From: Hemerocallis citrina
Lineage: Eukaryota; Streptophyta; Magnoliopsida; Asparagales; Asphodelaceae
Assembly (NCBI GenBank): GCA_017893485.1
Contig: CM030359.1
Coordinates: forward strand, 35,013,994 to 35,077,993
Reading direction: 5' to 3'
Length of the DNA: 64,000 nt
Part shown: piece by piece, positions 23,006 through 34,769 of the stretch
Layout: the number at the start of each line of letters is the position of its first letter
How positions within the stretch are numbered: the stretch's first letter is position 1
Notes under the pieces: model-generated
Seen by the model: only the letters and a program-made list of their open reading frames with translations
Database searches by the model: none
What the model was told of the DNA's origin: nothing
Made by a program: the position numbers and the translations under genes

Positions 23006-23298
23006 GGTGATATTTCTAGATGCACGTGATAGCGATCGATGAATTGAGCAGAATTAAGAGATTGGTAACACGAAGATGTTGGTTGTCAAACTTATTTGGT
23101 AAAGTGGGTCCCACCCACCAAACAATGTTGAAAAATTGTGGTAAGATTGGTGCCGCAAAGAAAAATGGGAGAAACATGAATGAAGAATTTGTCAGTTACT
23201 CATCTCTCATTTCTATAAATGAGAGGTTTAGGAAGAAGAGAAAAATTAAGCAAGATAAGAACAAGAAACAAGCAGAAAAGAAGAAAAGGAATAGAGTG
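23006..23298 (-). other. Leader between gag stub and tRNA-like segment
   Basis: I recognise no gene here. A plus-strand frame (23020-23304) is rich in Lys/Arg/Asn from A-rich sequence and is not called. Confidence 0.6.
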
Positions 23299-23394
23299 CT
23301 ATAGCTCCATCATTCGTTGCATCTCCTGGAGAATGGCGACGATCTCCGATAGTTCATCCCTGGGCGTAGAAGTCGAAGATCCTCCGTGAACCAT
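23299..23394 (-). pseudogene. 31-codon gag-like stub upstream of LOG
   Basis: Just downstream of the PBS, in element orientation, an ATG (23392-23394) opens a 31-residue frame rich in Ser/Thr with the helix-like end ELSEIVAILQEMQRMMEL, then a stop (23299-23301). The position and the Ser/Thr-rich then helical pattern resemble the start of Tekay/Del gag polyproteins. It is probably what is left of gag after LOG replaced the rest. It would also act as an upstream ORF ahead of LOG. Confidence 0.45.
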
Positions 23395-23507
23395 AGTCTG
23401 AAATGTATATTCGAATGGGATAAATCTCCAGATGGCAAGTTGGTTATTAACATTCATGTGATCCACGTGATGTGTATATTGTTGAGCTTAGCATGGTTCG
23501 AGCCTAG

Positions 23508-23519
23508 GCTCTGATACCA
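23508..23519 (-). other. Primer binding site (initiator tRNA-Met), LOG element
   Basis: The minus strand reads TGGTATCAGAGC nine bases inside the 5' LTR. Complementarity appears to continue into the T-arm: the next bases CCTAGGCTCGAACC resemble the reverse complement of that arm with a few mismatches. Confidence 0.9.
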
Positions 23520-23528
23520 CTAAAAACC

Positions 23529-26357
23529 TGTCACGCCCCGCTTCCCACTATACGGAAATACAGGCACGCAACTGAGGTCCAGCGAATGATATACATCATC
23601 CATAAGCTGTACAATTATAAGCTCAACAAGATATTTATAACACATTTACGCAGACAAATATAATGATCACATGAGCTGAAAATAAAATAACCATCATCCA
23701 GATAATACATCAACATCGGGTCAAAATGCCCGGGAATACAAGGTGTCATAATTAAAATAATATGATAAGCAGTTCGCTATAACAACTAGATAAAATAGCG
23801 ACTGAAAGAAAAACAACATGTAGTAACAAAGCAGCAACGATCATCTAGAGAGTCTGCTCATCTGGTCCATCAGTACCTGTATAATCATTAACTCAAAGAA
23901 AAATAGAAAAGTTCCCGTTAGAGCAAGTTTCGGGCAGCAAGTAGCAACAAGCAGAAAAAAGGGGTAATATAACAAGATATAACATGGAAGAAACAAGAAG
24001 TAGAAGTACAAATACAATATGGAAGTAAGCAAGGAATTGGAACAATATGATCATGTAAGTAATAACTATAACTAGTGTATTCTAGACTTCAAGATAAAAG
24101 TAATTGATAACCTAGGCTCAGTTAATCGATAATCATGTAATCAAGGATCGAGAGTCATGTAATTAAGAGTCATGTAATCAAGAATCATGTAATCAAGAGT
24201 CATGCTTAGTGGAAATCTCAAGTTTATCTGTTTTATTAACTTATCTGATGCACGCAATCCTGTGTCCCATACCACAAGTTCGGTGCATATCAATCATGTG
24301 ACGTTTAGACTTAAGTAGTGAATTCTATAGGATCATGTACTCGGGTCTTCCAGTGATAGTATCAAGACATGTAATCATGAATCATGTAATCGAGAATTAT
24401 GTAATCAAGAATTGTGTAACCAAGAATCAAGAATCAAGAATCACTATTTCGGGAAACACGTGCCCCCTTCCGAGTATACTCCCCTATATTGTCCACTATT
24501 AAGTCGTACCCTTATAACCCCGGCTTATTATTCTTTTATAATTAATTATGAACATGCAGTTGGTACGACTAGTAGAACGGTGTAATCAAATAGTTTAGTT
24601 AAGAAAAATATCAAGGGCAGTAATCATGGACATGAGACGTAAAACGAGTACATGTATCGAGAGTAATTATTATGGAATTATCAAGTGGTATAAAATGCAT
24701 TCTATCAACCTATTATATATATGCAAATTATTATTACAAAAACAATAATACACTCAGTTCATTAAATATGAAAAGTAATGGGTTTATATGCACAATGTAT
24801 AGATGAATTTTTAGACAACTTGACATATCTTCATTCAAATTCACTTTCCCGTTGTTACAGAAAAGCAAATCCGATTCCGTCAGAGATTCTAGAAATTAGA
24901 CTCTCTCCCGGTTCCAACGCATATTCACACGATACATTCTAAGGACAGTAGCAATGCGTACAAATTCATTCTTCGCTGGTTTCGATGTCTCGTGCGCATT
25001 CTGGAAATTCGGAGTCACAATACTAAAACTGCGATATCTCATAATCTATACATCCGATTGAGAAACTATAGGATGTTTCGGATATCTAGACTCGAAGGGC
25101 TACGATTTTCATGTAGAAAGTTTTTCGATCCAGTGTCGGGAACATGGTCAAATTCTCAGTACGAGATGCCGGTTAGTAATCCCGTGCAGGTTCAGAAATT
25201 CACAATATGACAGTACTAAAATCGCGATATCTTACAATCTATACATCCGATTGAGAAACCGTCAGATATTCTGGATTCGGGACTCGATGGGCTACGATTT
25301 CCACGTAGAAAATCTTCAATCCAGTATTGGGAGCATGGTCGAATTATTAGTGCAAGGTCAAGAAATTTTAGAGATAGTAAGGTTGAATATTCGATATTCG
25401 ATAACACGATTCGAAATGTGTTAACGGTTCACTCTTGAATTGATATAGTATGGAACAAGTGACTAGAACAGAGTTTGACAATAAAATATGATGATAACTA
25501 GACTACTTGCCACGAGTCAAAGGAAAATGCTTGTACGAGAACAAAAATAGTGTACAAGGTACTTGCCTTATAATGTGACGATTACGGTGGTAGTGTTAAC
25601 CACGGAAGGAAGCGACGTCGGCAACGGACGGCGGCACAACGGCGGTAAGAATGGCGGTAAGACGGTAGCTAACGGTAGCAACGGTGAGCGACGATAACAA
25701 CAAGGTGGCGCGGCGTCGGGTTATTTTTCGGGGTTCACGGGATCGTAGAAGCGGAGTCGTTGGCTCGAAGGTGGAATGTGAAGTGGAGCTTGGGTGTTGC
25801 TTGCTCTCGGATGTGAAGGAGGCAGAGGAAGAGAATGAGGAAAAAAAAAAGAAGAATGAGATGTAGATATGTGAAGAGGTGGGGTGTATATATAGAAAGA
25901 AAGAAAGAAAGAAGTGAGAGGCACAGCATGCATGTATGCATGCATGTGTATTATGTTGGTTGTAGAAAAATGAAAGAGGAGATAGTGACGGAAGGGATAG
26001 GAGAGGTGTAGAAAAATCAAAAGGGGGTAGTTGGCTGTAGAAAAATCAAGGGATAGGTTAGGAAAATAAGAGTGTAGGGTGGTGGAGGTGTAGAAAAATC
26101 ATCATAGGTTTAGAAAAAATGAGGAGTTAGGCGTAGATTAGGTAGGATTAGAATTAGGATTAGGATTAGGATTAGTATTAATCACGGTTTAAAATTTGTA
26201 TTTAAACTCTAATCGAAAAATCACAAAATTATAGAATTGATCAGAAAAATATTCTGGCTTTAGATAAAGAGTCCAAAGAGAAAAATAAAACTGATCTGAA
26301 AATTGAAGTACAAAAATTTACGTAGTAAAATACGTACTACTGGAACAGAGAGTTACA
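23529..26357 (-). mobile_element. 5' LTR of LOG-carrying element
   Basis: 2829 bp, with the same ends as 18807-21636. On the minus strand a TATATATA box (25887-25894) is followed by a CT-rich leader, giving a short U3 of about 460 bp and a long transcribed R/U5 of over 2.3 kb before the PBS. This LTR would drive the LOG-containing transcript. Confidence 0.9.
25887..25894 (-). promoter_or_regulatory. TATA box in 5' LTR of LOG element
   Basis: TATATATA sits downstream (minus sense) of a TTTCTTTC repeat run and before ACACCCCACCTCTTCACATA. The same site is in the 3' LTR at about 21164-21171. Confidence 0.55.
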
Positions 26358-27588
26358 AGTTATCTATATTACATGACACTAATGCACACTTGTTCGGATT
26401 CTATGCATCCCATACTACATAGGTCCGAGGGCAAGCCTCTTAATCGTTCTTCATCCTTGTAGGGTTCCATCCCTCGCCATGACTTAATCTACTACTGTAA
26501 CTACAGTGACTATCCTAGATGGTCTGTGAGTACAAGCACGTGTCCAAGACCATGGAGGGGAATCCCGCGCCATGTCTTGACTCATCAAGCATGCATTCTG
26601 CGGTAATTCAGCCTCCTCCCTGAACACGATCCTCTTGCAGTCACCAAAACATCCCACAAGCGTGACTAAAGTCCGATCATTCTGAGTTGTGCCCGCGCCA
26701 TGTCTTGACTCATCAAGCATGCATTCTGCGGCTCACGCACCCGCACCGTAAACTCTAGTTCTCATACCCATGTTTTCTCTCACTTTCATTACATCTCCAC
26801 TATGTATCTATCTGTAATTTCGGCAAGTGTCATAGACGTTCCATGATTACAAGCACGTGTCCAAGACCCTGGAGGGGAATCCCGCGCCATGTCTTAACTC
26901 ATCAAGTATGCATTCTGCGGTAATTCAGCCCCCTCCCTGAACACGATCCTCTTGCAGTCACCAAACATCCCACAAGCGTCGCCAAGATCCCGATCATTCT
27001 GGAGTATTGCCCACGCCATGTCTTGACTCATCAAGCATGCATTCTGTGGATCACATCCGCATCGTAGACTCGAGGCTTCCATACTTATGTTTTTCTCTTA
27101 CTTCCATCACAGCTTTACAAAGTTTGTTTTAAAGAAAATCATCACAACCTAGAGCTAGCTTACCCTACCGGACTTAAATCAACAACAGAGACAGTCAGCC
27201 TACCTGGCTACTTCTCAAGAGACGCTCAACCCTCAACGGTTAGCTCTCAAATCATAAATAATACTGCCGGTCACTAGGGTCTCGCCCAGCCTCTAGATTC
27301 CAACAACTATCTCATTCTAGAGATCAACAATATTTCATAATCAATCTCCAATAACATTTCCATTTCTTTTGTTCACAAACTCTTTCTCAAAACGTTTCTT
27401 TTATAATCTCATAACATGAGAACAATTAAATCTGATTTCTTTATCAATTCCATCATTGACAACCTTGTGTGCATTTCACAATAAAACTCAATCACATATT
27501 AATAATCATAAAATCTCATATTCAACTTATTTAACTTTCATTTGTCAAGGATCAAATCCAAACTCAAGAACCAGAAAATAGTTCGGTT

Positions 27589-27902
27589 CAGTCGACTGGT
27601 GGTAGTATCAGTCGACTGTTCCGTGAGTACTTTGAACATCAAAAACAACAGTCAGCTCGATCCAGTCGACTGTGAAAGCAGACAGTCGGCTGTTCTACGA
27701 GACTTGAAACTTCAGTAATAACACAGTCGGTTCAGTCGACTGGTGGCAGCATCAGTCAACTGTCCCGCAAATATCTTGAAAACTCAAACATCAAATTTAT
27801 GGCTACAGCAGTCGACTGTGAAAGCATTCGGTCGACTGTCCCGCTGATGAAAACCAACTTTTTACACTTACCAGTCGACTGTGGAAGTGAACAGTCGACT
27901 GT
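27589..27902 (-). repeat. Palindrome-pair array in Tekay-A 5' LTR
   Basis: The same five CAGTCGACTG-type pairs as in the other two LTR copies, again with 20-bp start-to-start spacing within each pair. Single-base changes occur within sites (CAGTCAACTG) but not in spacing. Confidence 0.88.
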
Positions 27903-30900
27903 CAATCACTCAAATTGCAGCATACATATAATTTTCGACCTTGTAATTGATTTGTACTTCCATATAAAAATGTAGATCATTTTCAGAAATGTGTTCCTTC
28001 AAAACAATTTCGTATTTGTTATCAAATTCTCAAGTTTCTCATTTTTCAATGAAATCCTTAAAATGCATCAAAACACCTATTCAATCCATTTTCCAAATAA
28101 GCTGTTTTCTTTTATCCAAATTACTTTACAAAAATCTTTATACTCGTATGAATAATATTTTGAGATTAGAATCACACTTCTTTGCTAAATGGCACCGAAA
28201 GTCATTTCTCCAAACATTTGTACTATGTCAATTACAATTACTATTTCAATCATGCATCATACAATTTGAACTTACCAAATGACACATATTCTTGCATGCA
28301 AATATTCTAACAATCATCATAACACATTTTGAGCCATAAATTTAACCATTCACATCTATCACAATAGTTAGAATTTAGCAATTAACAACTAGCATGTAGT
28401 ACCATCATATCAATTCAATTTCAATCAAATAAATCATATCTCATCTAGCATGCATTTTCTACTCCTAAATTAGAAAGCATTTAAGAAACACCCACCTAAA
28501 ATGAAGATTTGTACCCAAATAAACTCCTAGAATTAGGAGCTCCTAAAGAAAACTCCAATTGCAACTTCCTCGAAATCCGTGCACCAAAGCTAGCCCCACA
28601 CTCCATTCCAATTTCGGCAAGCATCCATCAAGAGCATCTCCATCCCCACTCCATATCGGCAACATCAAGAACAAACTCCCATCTTCTTTCATATACACAT
28701 ACCATGTATATATATATACATTAGTATATGTATATAGGCAAGTGGAATGGTGATTAGATGGGGAAATGGACAAGGCTTGCTGGTTTTTGGTTGGTTTTCT
28801 TCTCGGCATGGGCAGGAGAGAAGGAGGAAAAGAGATGAGAGAATGAGAGACTAAGGGTGCATTTTTATAAGAGAGTGGTAGGGTAGTTAGTATAACTACC
28901 TCCCACATGAACACCACTAACCCATATCAAAAAAAACTTGTAACTTGCTTTCCCTCCTATTTCCAAAATCAAAACTCCAGAATTTCCCTCCTCTCTAATC
29001 AGCCCGGTCCCCAAAAATGTGCACATCGCACGTGTGCACGTGCACGTGCTTTGTGTACAAAAACAATTTATTTATTCAATCTCTTTAAAACAACTTATTT
29101 ATATATGTAATAAATATGTAAAATTAACTTAAAAATTATACTTTTCATGCACCATAAAATAGACACAAATAATTTCATGAAATTTATTTTGAAAGAATAA
29201 TACGCTTAAAACACGTGCACCGAAACGCGTGCGTCGCCCGTAAAATCTCAAAAATACAAAAATTGACTTTATGAACCGAAAAATATTTATAATCAATTGG
29301 AATGCAACGAAAAGTATATTTAATATACATATTTGATAATATACTCAAACGTACAGAAAACACGTGTATTGCACGTAGAAAGTTTATTTTAATAAAGATT
29401 GTCAAAAATTGAATTTTCGTTTACAAAACAAATTCAAACATGTTTAGAAAGATAAATAATTAAAGTCCATTGAAAACTTTGCACGTAACGGTGGAATACC
29501 CGAAATCGACACGTGCATCGATAATACGTAAAAAGCACGTAAAAACTCGAAGATTGAAATCTAGCATTCGAGTTGTCTCAAATGTGATTTTAAGAATACG
29601 GAATTTCATAAATAATTGGAATTCAAAATACATGTCAAAATGCGTTATGGATATGATCAGTAACAGTACAAAATGCACGTGCGTAACACCCGAGGGCAAA
29701 ATTGTCATTTAAATTTTGCGGGGTGTTACAAACATGATTCATGTAAATTGTAAACATAAAACATGCACGTACTCAGTATTAATCTTAAGTCTATCAATCT
29801 TTTATCAATCATATCTAATGCACTCAATCATGTGTCCCATGTTACAGGTTCGGGTGCATACAGTCATGTGAGCATTTAGACTCTAGTGGTGAATTCTACA
29901 GGATTATTTACTCAGGTCTTGCAGTGACATTAACATGAATCATATCATGTAAACAGAAATAGACAATCATGTAGTCAAATGGTGGATTCTATAGGTGGCC
30001 CCTGCCGATTCTATAGGTGGCCCCCACGGATTCTAGAGATGGCCCCCATGGATTTTAGAGGTGGATCCCGCTAATTCTAGAGGTGGTCGTCGCCGGTTCT
30101 ACGATGTGGCACTTAGTTCTATGTGGCACTTAGCTTCATGTGGCACTTAGTTCTATGTGGTACATATAAATTGTAAACAGAAAACAGGTAAACGTGTGAA
30201 CATAGGTCACTATTATGGGAAACACGAGCCCCTTGCAGGTACACTTTCCTATATTGTCCACTACTAGGTCTTACCCTTTATTACCCCGACTTATTATTCT
30301 TTTACAATAATTACTCATGAACATGAAACCAATGGAACAGGTATCAAGGTAGTGAAAATGAGGTATCGGAAGTTATGCAATGCATGATGTACCAGTTCAA
30401 TTCATTAAATGTGAGAAATAAATATTTTTATATTTAATAACATGAAGATACAAATTTTGGACAGCTGTATACTACTGTACTAAAATTCACTTTCCCGCTA
30501 CTACATAAAAGAGAATCAGCCTCTGCCGGTTCCAATCCATATTCACATGACATATTCCAATTACGGTAGCTAGTTCTATTAACCAGTTCTTTACTGATCT
30601 AGTATTCAGGCAGCAGGTCAGGGTCAATTTCTTGTGCATATAACGAAACTGAAAATTCATTAAAAGCCCTATAAAAATTGTAAAATGACTCATAATCATG
30701 TCCAGTAACATCCTGGTTGATCTCAGGTCTTACTTCCTAAGTTAACCTACTGTTTCAACTAATTAACATGACGATGTATTTTCAAAACAGTATTTTGGAA
30801 TTAAAATGTTATAGCACGAATATCTGAATATTTAGCAATCAGTGAGTCAGATTACAAAACCGTCAGATGATTAGGATTCCAGACACAGAGGGCTATAATT

Positions 30901-31429
30901 TTCATATACAGAGTCCTAAATTATATTAACGGGAACTAGTTTAAATAGTAGTAGTAAGTCAGGGGAGATAACATGAGATAACATGCCTCTACAATTAATC
31001 CATCCAACTTATTTTTTCTACGATTAATATTATAGAAATGCTACGACTTCTACAATATCGAATTTATGGGTTAATTACACTATCACATTGCAACCAAACA
31101 AAGCATGAATCAATGTACTTATCTAGGTGCATATATCGTTGTAAGTTACGATCATACGGTATATACCATGTCAATGCAATTGATGATATTTCTATAGATT
31201 TTGAATCAACGGGAGTCATTAGGACAATTCAAAGTTTAATAGTACAATGGGTCCAACAATGAGAACTATGATAATCAAATTCAATAAATGGTAATTGGAA
31301 TTCACGAGAGGTATTCAGTTTATGGAACTACGCACCAACATAGACTATGAATCAATTTATGATAAGATAATCAATTACGGAAACTACTTGAGGGAGATCA
31401 AAGGAATGCTTGCCTTTAATCGAGAGTGA

Positions 31430-32300
31430 CGAACACCTCAGGAAGAAGATGGAGGCGGAAATGGTTCGGTGGAAGGCAACGAGACAGTGAAGGTGATGGC
31501 AGTACAACGGCGAGACAACAACAACGAGAACTACGGCAACAACAACGATCACAGTGACATTACAACAACAACGAGAAAGGAAGCGACAACGCTGTCAGGA
31601 AGCAAACAGAGCAACAGTAGCGAGGACGAAAGTGGCACAACAGCAAGGGGACAACAACAAGAGAGAACAGCAGTAAGGGGGTTGTTCGTTGGCTGATTTG
31701 GAGGAGTAGTGGAGGTGTTGTTGTCAAGTGTGCGGGGTGCAACAAGGTCGATGCAGCAAAGAGGGTTGTTGTGGTGTAGATGGCAGTGAGCGGCAGGGCG
31801 CTCGGGATGCAGGCTATCGAGGTGGAGCCTCAGGGGCTTGTTGCGAGGGAAACTGGTTGCGTCGGGATGGCGAAGGCAGTAACAAGGTGGAGCTCAGAAC
31901 TAATGGCAACAGGAGCATGGATGGAATTCAGGCTGAAGACGGGGTGTATTGTGGTGGCTTGTTGAATGAAGGAAGTGGGCTTTCAGAGGGGCTGCAATGG
32001 AGGATGTCGAGTTGGCTTCGATGGAGAAGGAGTGCAGTCGCGGGGGGGGGGGGGGGGGGGGGGTTGGGGAGAGCTCGAGTGATGAAGACAGGATGCACCA
32101 ATGGTGGCATCGGGGTGAGAACAACAGCAAAGATGATGAAGAAGGTGGGGCGGCCTGTAGATGGGGATGCAGTAGGTGAAGTTTGAGAGGAGGAAGTGGT
32201 TGTGGGATGAGTTGACAGAGGAGACGAAGAAGGTGAAGTTTGGGTTTCGGGGATGAAGGAAGAGGCAGTTGGCGGCTGAAGGAGTAGAGACAAAGGAGAT
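31430..32300. other. GC-rich low-complexity part of Tekay-B LTR
   Basis: The region has CAACAACAACG-type repeats, then GGT/GGA-rich DNA and a poly-G run at about 32041-32063. Open frames on both strands overlap each other and lack domains. It corresponds to the CGGCAACGG-rich part of the LOG-element LTR near 20880-20990, expanded. No gene is called. Confidence 0.6.
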
Positions 32301-32431
32301 TAGGGTTGTAATGTGTGGTTAAGAGTTGATTTAGGAAGGGAATAAGGGATTGATAAGCGGGTGGTTCAGGGGGTTTATGGAGAAATCAGTGGGGATTAGA
32401 TAATGGAGATAAATGAGGATTCTGTTCATCT

Positions 32432-32629
32432 CTAGAACCCTTAGTCCTTAATCCAACCCGTGCAACGCACGTGTTGGGTTATCGACTAACTTTGGTATAT
32501 ATTTTCGAAAGTGGGCCAGTTTGGTAAATATTTTCGACAGTGGATCAGTTTGGAAATTATTTTCTTTTTACCCTTTTCATTATCCCTTCAATTTTTTCCA
32601 CGTGCACGTGTGCACGTGTATGATACTAG
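32432..32629 (+). mobile_element. Mini-Helitron-like element in Tekay-B LTR
   Basis: It shares CCTTA..CCAACCCGTGCAACGCACGTG at the left and a CACGTGCACGTGTGCACGTG hairpin region, then TATGATA, CTAG and T at the right, with the element at 6899-7037. The exact left end is uncertain. Confidence 0.45.
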
Positions 32630-32815
32630 TGTAGTTAGTAGGGGAGTGGGGTAGTGGGCGTGGGTTTAGATTAGCGGGCTTGGGCTTAAATAAAGACCCA
32701 CAAAAGAATACAAAAGGAAGTTAAGAGAACAAAACAAACCGAACAAAAAAAAATATGAATAATCAAAATACAAAAACACGTAGAGAATTTTGTATATTCG
32801 GAAAAAGGAGTTACA

Positions 32816-33119
32816 ATCTCACCCCTCGCTCAGGCGTGAAACTAATTTAGAATCCGAACTCGAACAAATTTTGGAAGGAGAAATTCTTCTTCATTTGAAG
32901 TTTTGATCCATGGAGGATCCCCATTGTTTGGAGAGAGAGTGCCGTGAAGAGGGTGAAAACGGGTCCTCGGTTGAGTCCTGATGAGAAGAGTATGTGTGAC
33001 GTCCTCTTAAAACACCAATTGTTTAAGTGGAAGGAGATTTCATAGGATGCCCTCTTTATGGGGGGTCTGAGCCTAATAGACCCTTGTACGATCTTGCTAC
33101 AGTTTTTTTTCTTCATTGA
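32816..33119 (+). pseudogene. Old Tat antisense ORF, exon 1 part B, broken
   Basis: This continues the frame cut at 10981. Codons for a YYLTPR-like block join across the insertion, followed by NKFWKEKF, PWRIPIVW and LSLIDP blocks matching the young exon (37640-37916). Several in-frame stops occur. The start overlaps one copy of the ATCTC duplication. Confidence 0.75.
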
Positions 33120-33321
33120 ACACTTAGTCTATTATTTCTTAAGTGTTCTAATATCTTCCTTTGAGACAGCAGTTTTTAAAATGTTGGGTTGAAACTCTTG
33201 AGACTTCGTTTCTTGGGGGTTGCCTTTGCTAGTGTTGTCATGACCCCCTACTCTTCTTTGTTAGAAAGTCATTGTGTATGAAGATTAGGACCCTCCGGAT
33301 GCTTAGATTTCTCATCTGTGT

Positions 33322-33822
33322 GTGACGGAGTTAGGACTAGCTCGTTTGCGCGAGAAGTTACTCAGGGAGGAGTTGGTGCTCGATGGTCCGAAGGCTACAT
33401 TGGCTGGGAAGGATGCTGAGGTGGTAAGGCTTCGAGATGTTGTGTTTGCGGCCACCTCGGAGAGGGACAAGTTGAAAGATGTGGTTCTTGAAAGAAGCTT
33501 GGAAGTCGCTCATTTGGAGGACACCAGTCTCAAGCACTTAGGTGACTCCCTCACGAATGGCTCGGCCCATACACGAGCGGTTCGTTGGAAGATTAGAGGC
33601 AAAGAAGATCAATTTAATAAGAGGCTTGTCAGTCGGGAGGTGGAGATTCATCAGCTGAAGTTGTTACTTGGAAGAACACGGCCACAGAGAGCACATCATG
33701 CACCCATGAGGAGCATAATCAGGGCAAGTCATTCTATTACCTGGCCTTATATGCCCACTGAGAGTATTGAGGACCCCAAAGGATGCCCAGAGTTGGGTAA
33801 CTGGGTTGTCGAGCATGGCTTC
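33322..33822 (+). pseudogene. Old Tat antisense coiled-coil ORF fragment
   Basis: A 170-codon frame with charged heptad-like repeats (LREKLLREELVL, ATSERDKLKDVV, EVAHLED) matches the coiled-coil frame of the young element at 39355-40305. It is cut at 33822 by the young Tat insertion. The matching tail resumes at 48097-48166 and 51417 to about 51520. The segment between 33119 and 33322 is too short to hold the young element's exons 2 and 3, so those were lost or never present. Confidence 0.7.
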
Positions 33823-34484
33823 TGTTGCCGCTAAATTTGGTGTGGGGGCACACAGATAGAACTTGTGGATTCTTGGGGAAACTGAATAGAAAGACCTGCG
33901 TACCTGTTCCGTTGGACCTCGATCGTCGTTCCCGCCGTACACCTGCAAAAAGTGCGAGACACTGGGGTTGTTCCCAGCGACGCACTCTCCGACGCTCAAG
34001 TCAGTAATCTGGCAGACTATGAAAGAGCGTAAAAACTGGTGAAAGATTGATTACCTCTTAATGGAGATGGGTGAGGGGTATTTATAGGCGTCTTAGGGAA
34101 CGGATTAGGAACGTAATCCTCGTGATCAGATATGGAATATTCTCCCCGTAAACAGATTAGGAACGTAATCCGATAAGGTATATTCCATGTAATTAGATAA
34201 GGAATTTAATCCCTAAATCCCGGTGAAAGGATAGACATGAATCAGGGCCGTTGATTAATACTAATCAGAGACCTTAATTCTATCCCTTCTGGACCGGGTT
34301 TTCCGCGGGTTGAAACCCGCACCCGGTTGAGGGGGATCCGTTTGCGGGTAAGTGGATCTTCGCGGAAGACAACCATTACCCGCTTCAGACCCGTTGGTAG
34401 GTGAAACTACCGTTTTACCCCCGAGCTTCAAGATTCGTGCTCCATCTGGACGGTTCCGATTTAACCCCCTTTTTAGCCACATCA
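33823..34484 (-). mobile_element. 3' LTR of young Tat
   Basis: 662 bp, TGTTGCCGC..AGCCACATCA on plus. It differs from the 5' LTR at about 34154 (G here, T there) and at one C/T site in the ATTAGATAAGG word near 34193. Confidence 0.95.
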
Positions 34485-34500
34485 CGAGCCCCCCACTCCT
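34485..34500 (-). other. Polypurine tract of young Tat
   Basis: The minus strand reads AGGAGTGGGGGGCTCG immediately before the 3' LTR. The old Tat has a related but weaker GGAGTAGGAGACTTG at the same place (8883-8897). Confidence 0.7.
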
Positions 34501-34769
34501 AAAGACTGTATTTGATCAGCCTTTGAGGAGTAGTTTAACTGTCTTCGCTGGCTATCAGGGTTCTATCGGGAACTAAACGGAGCACTGCTGAATCGCGAAG
34601 GAGGTGGTATGTTGATCTTTTCGGCAGACAGAACTCTTGAACCGTCATCGTGCTCTTCTTAATTAGCGGTTTTGGCCGTTTCCGCTTGTTGGGTGTCGGT
34701 GCGAAGGGAGCCGAAGTTCCGCTCGTGACGCACCCGGTGCCGCGGACATCTGGTGATTGACGCCGAGCT

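Larger units (their letters stand above)
18807..26357 (-). mobile_element. LTR retrotransposon carrying an intact LOG coding sequence
   Basis: The 7551-bp element is flanked by AGTTA (18802-18806 and 26358-26362). Its LTRs are 18807-21636 and 23529-26357 (2830 and 2829 bp, about 99% alike by eye). On the minus strand the order is 5' LTR, initiator-Met PBS, a 31-codon gag-like stub, a leader with a tRNA-like segment, a GA-rich tract, an intronless LOG frame, a short 3' UTR, the pol-end signature TTTCGAGGACGAAATTT, a polypurine tract and the 3' LTR. No gag-pol enzymes remain. The chimera fits capture of a spliced host mRNA by a Tekay/Del-type element during reverse transcription. It would depend on helper enzymes. 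Confidence 0.92.
11589..29730 (-). mobile_element. Non-coding Tekay-A LTR retrotransposon (LARD-like) with a nested insertion
   Basis: The flanking duplication is AACAT (11584-11588 and 29731-29735). On the minus strand the order is 5' LTR 29730-18364 (opened by the 7551-bp LOG element), initiator-Met PBS beside it, a 2955-bp internal region without gag or pol, a polypurine tract, and 3' LTR 15408-11589. The internal region is AT-rich and keeps only the pol-end signature GGGGACGGAAC plus PPT. Without the insertion it would be about 10.6 kb. The two LTRs are near-identical by eye, so it is recent. Movement would need proteins from a relative. Confidence 0.9.
18364..29730 (-). mobile_element. 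5' LTR of Tekay-A element, split by LOG element
   Basis: The LTR pieces are 18364-18806 and 26363-29730, joined at the AGTTA duplication. The net length is about 3.8 kb, like the 3' LTR. A minus-strand TATA (TTATAAAAAT) lies at 28861-28870 with a CT-rich leader downstream. The palindrome-pair array is at 27589-27902. The insertion sits downstream of the TATA, in the R/U5 part, so transcription from this LTR would run into the nested element. Confidence 0.9.
10982..32815 (-). mobile_element. Solo LTR 'Tekay-B', split by the nested Tekay-A element
   Basis: The outer pieces 10982-11588 and 29736-32815 (about 3.69 kb net) match, diverged, the LTRs of the LOG-carrying element. TTTCACGCCCC stands for TGTCACGCCCC at the left, and GGAGTTACA is at the right. 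The target duplication is ATCTC (10977-10981 and 32816-32820). The first base pair TG has become TT. No internal region or second LTR is present. It is older than the element inserted in it. The right piece is longer than its relative because of GC-rich low-complexity DNA (31430-32300) and a mini-Helitron. Confidence 0.85.

Noticed and set aside
31728..32186. 152-codon plus frame and opposing Pro/Ser-rich minus frames
   Set aside because: GC-rich low-complexity part of an LTR, with overlapping frames on both strands and a poly-G run; no domain.
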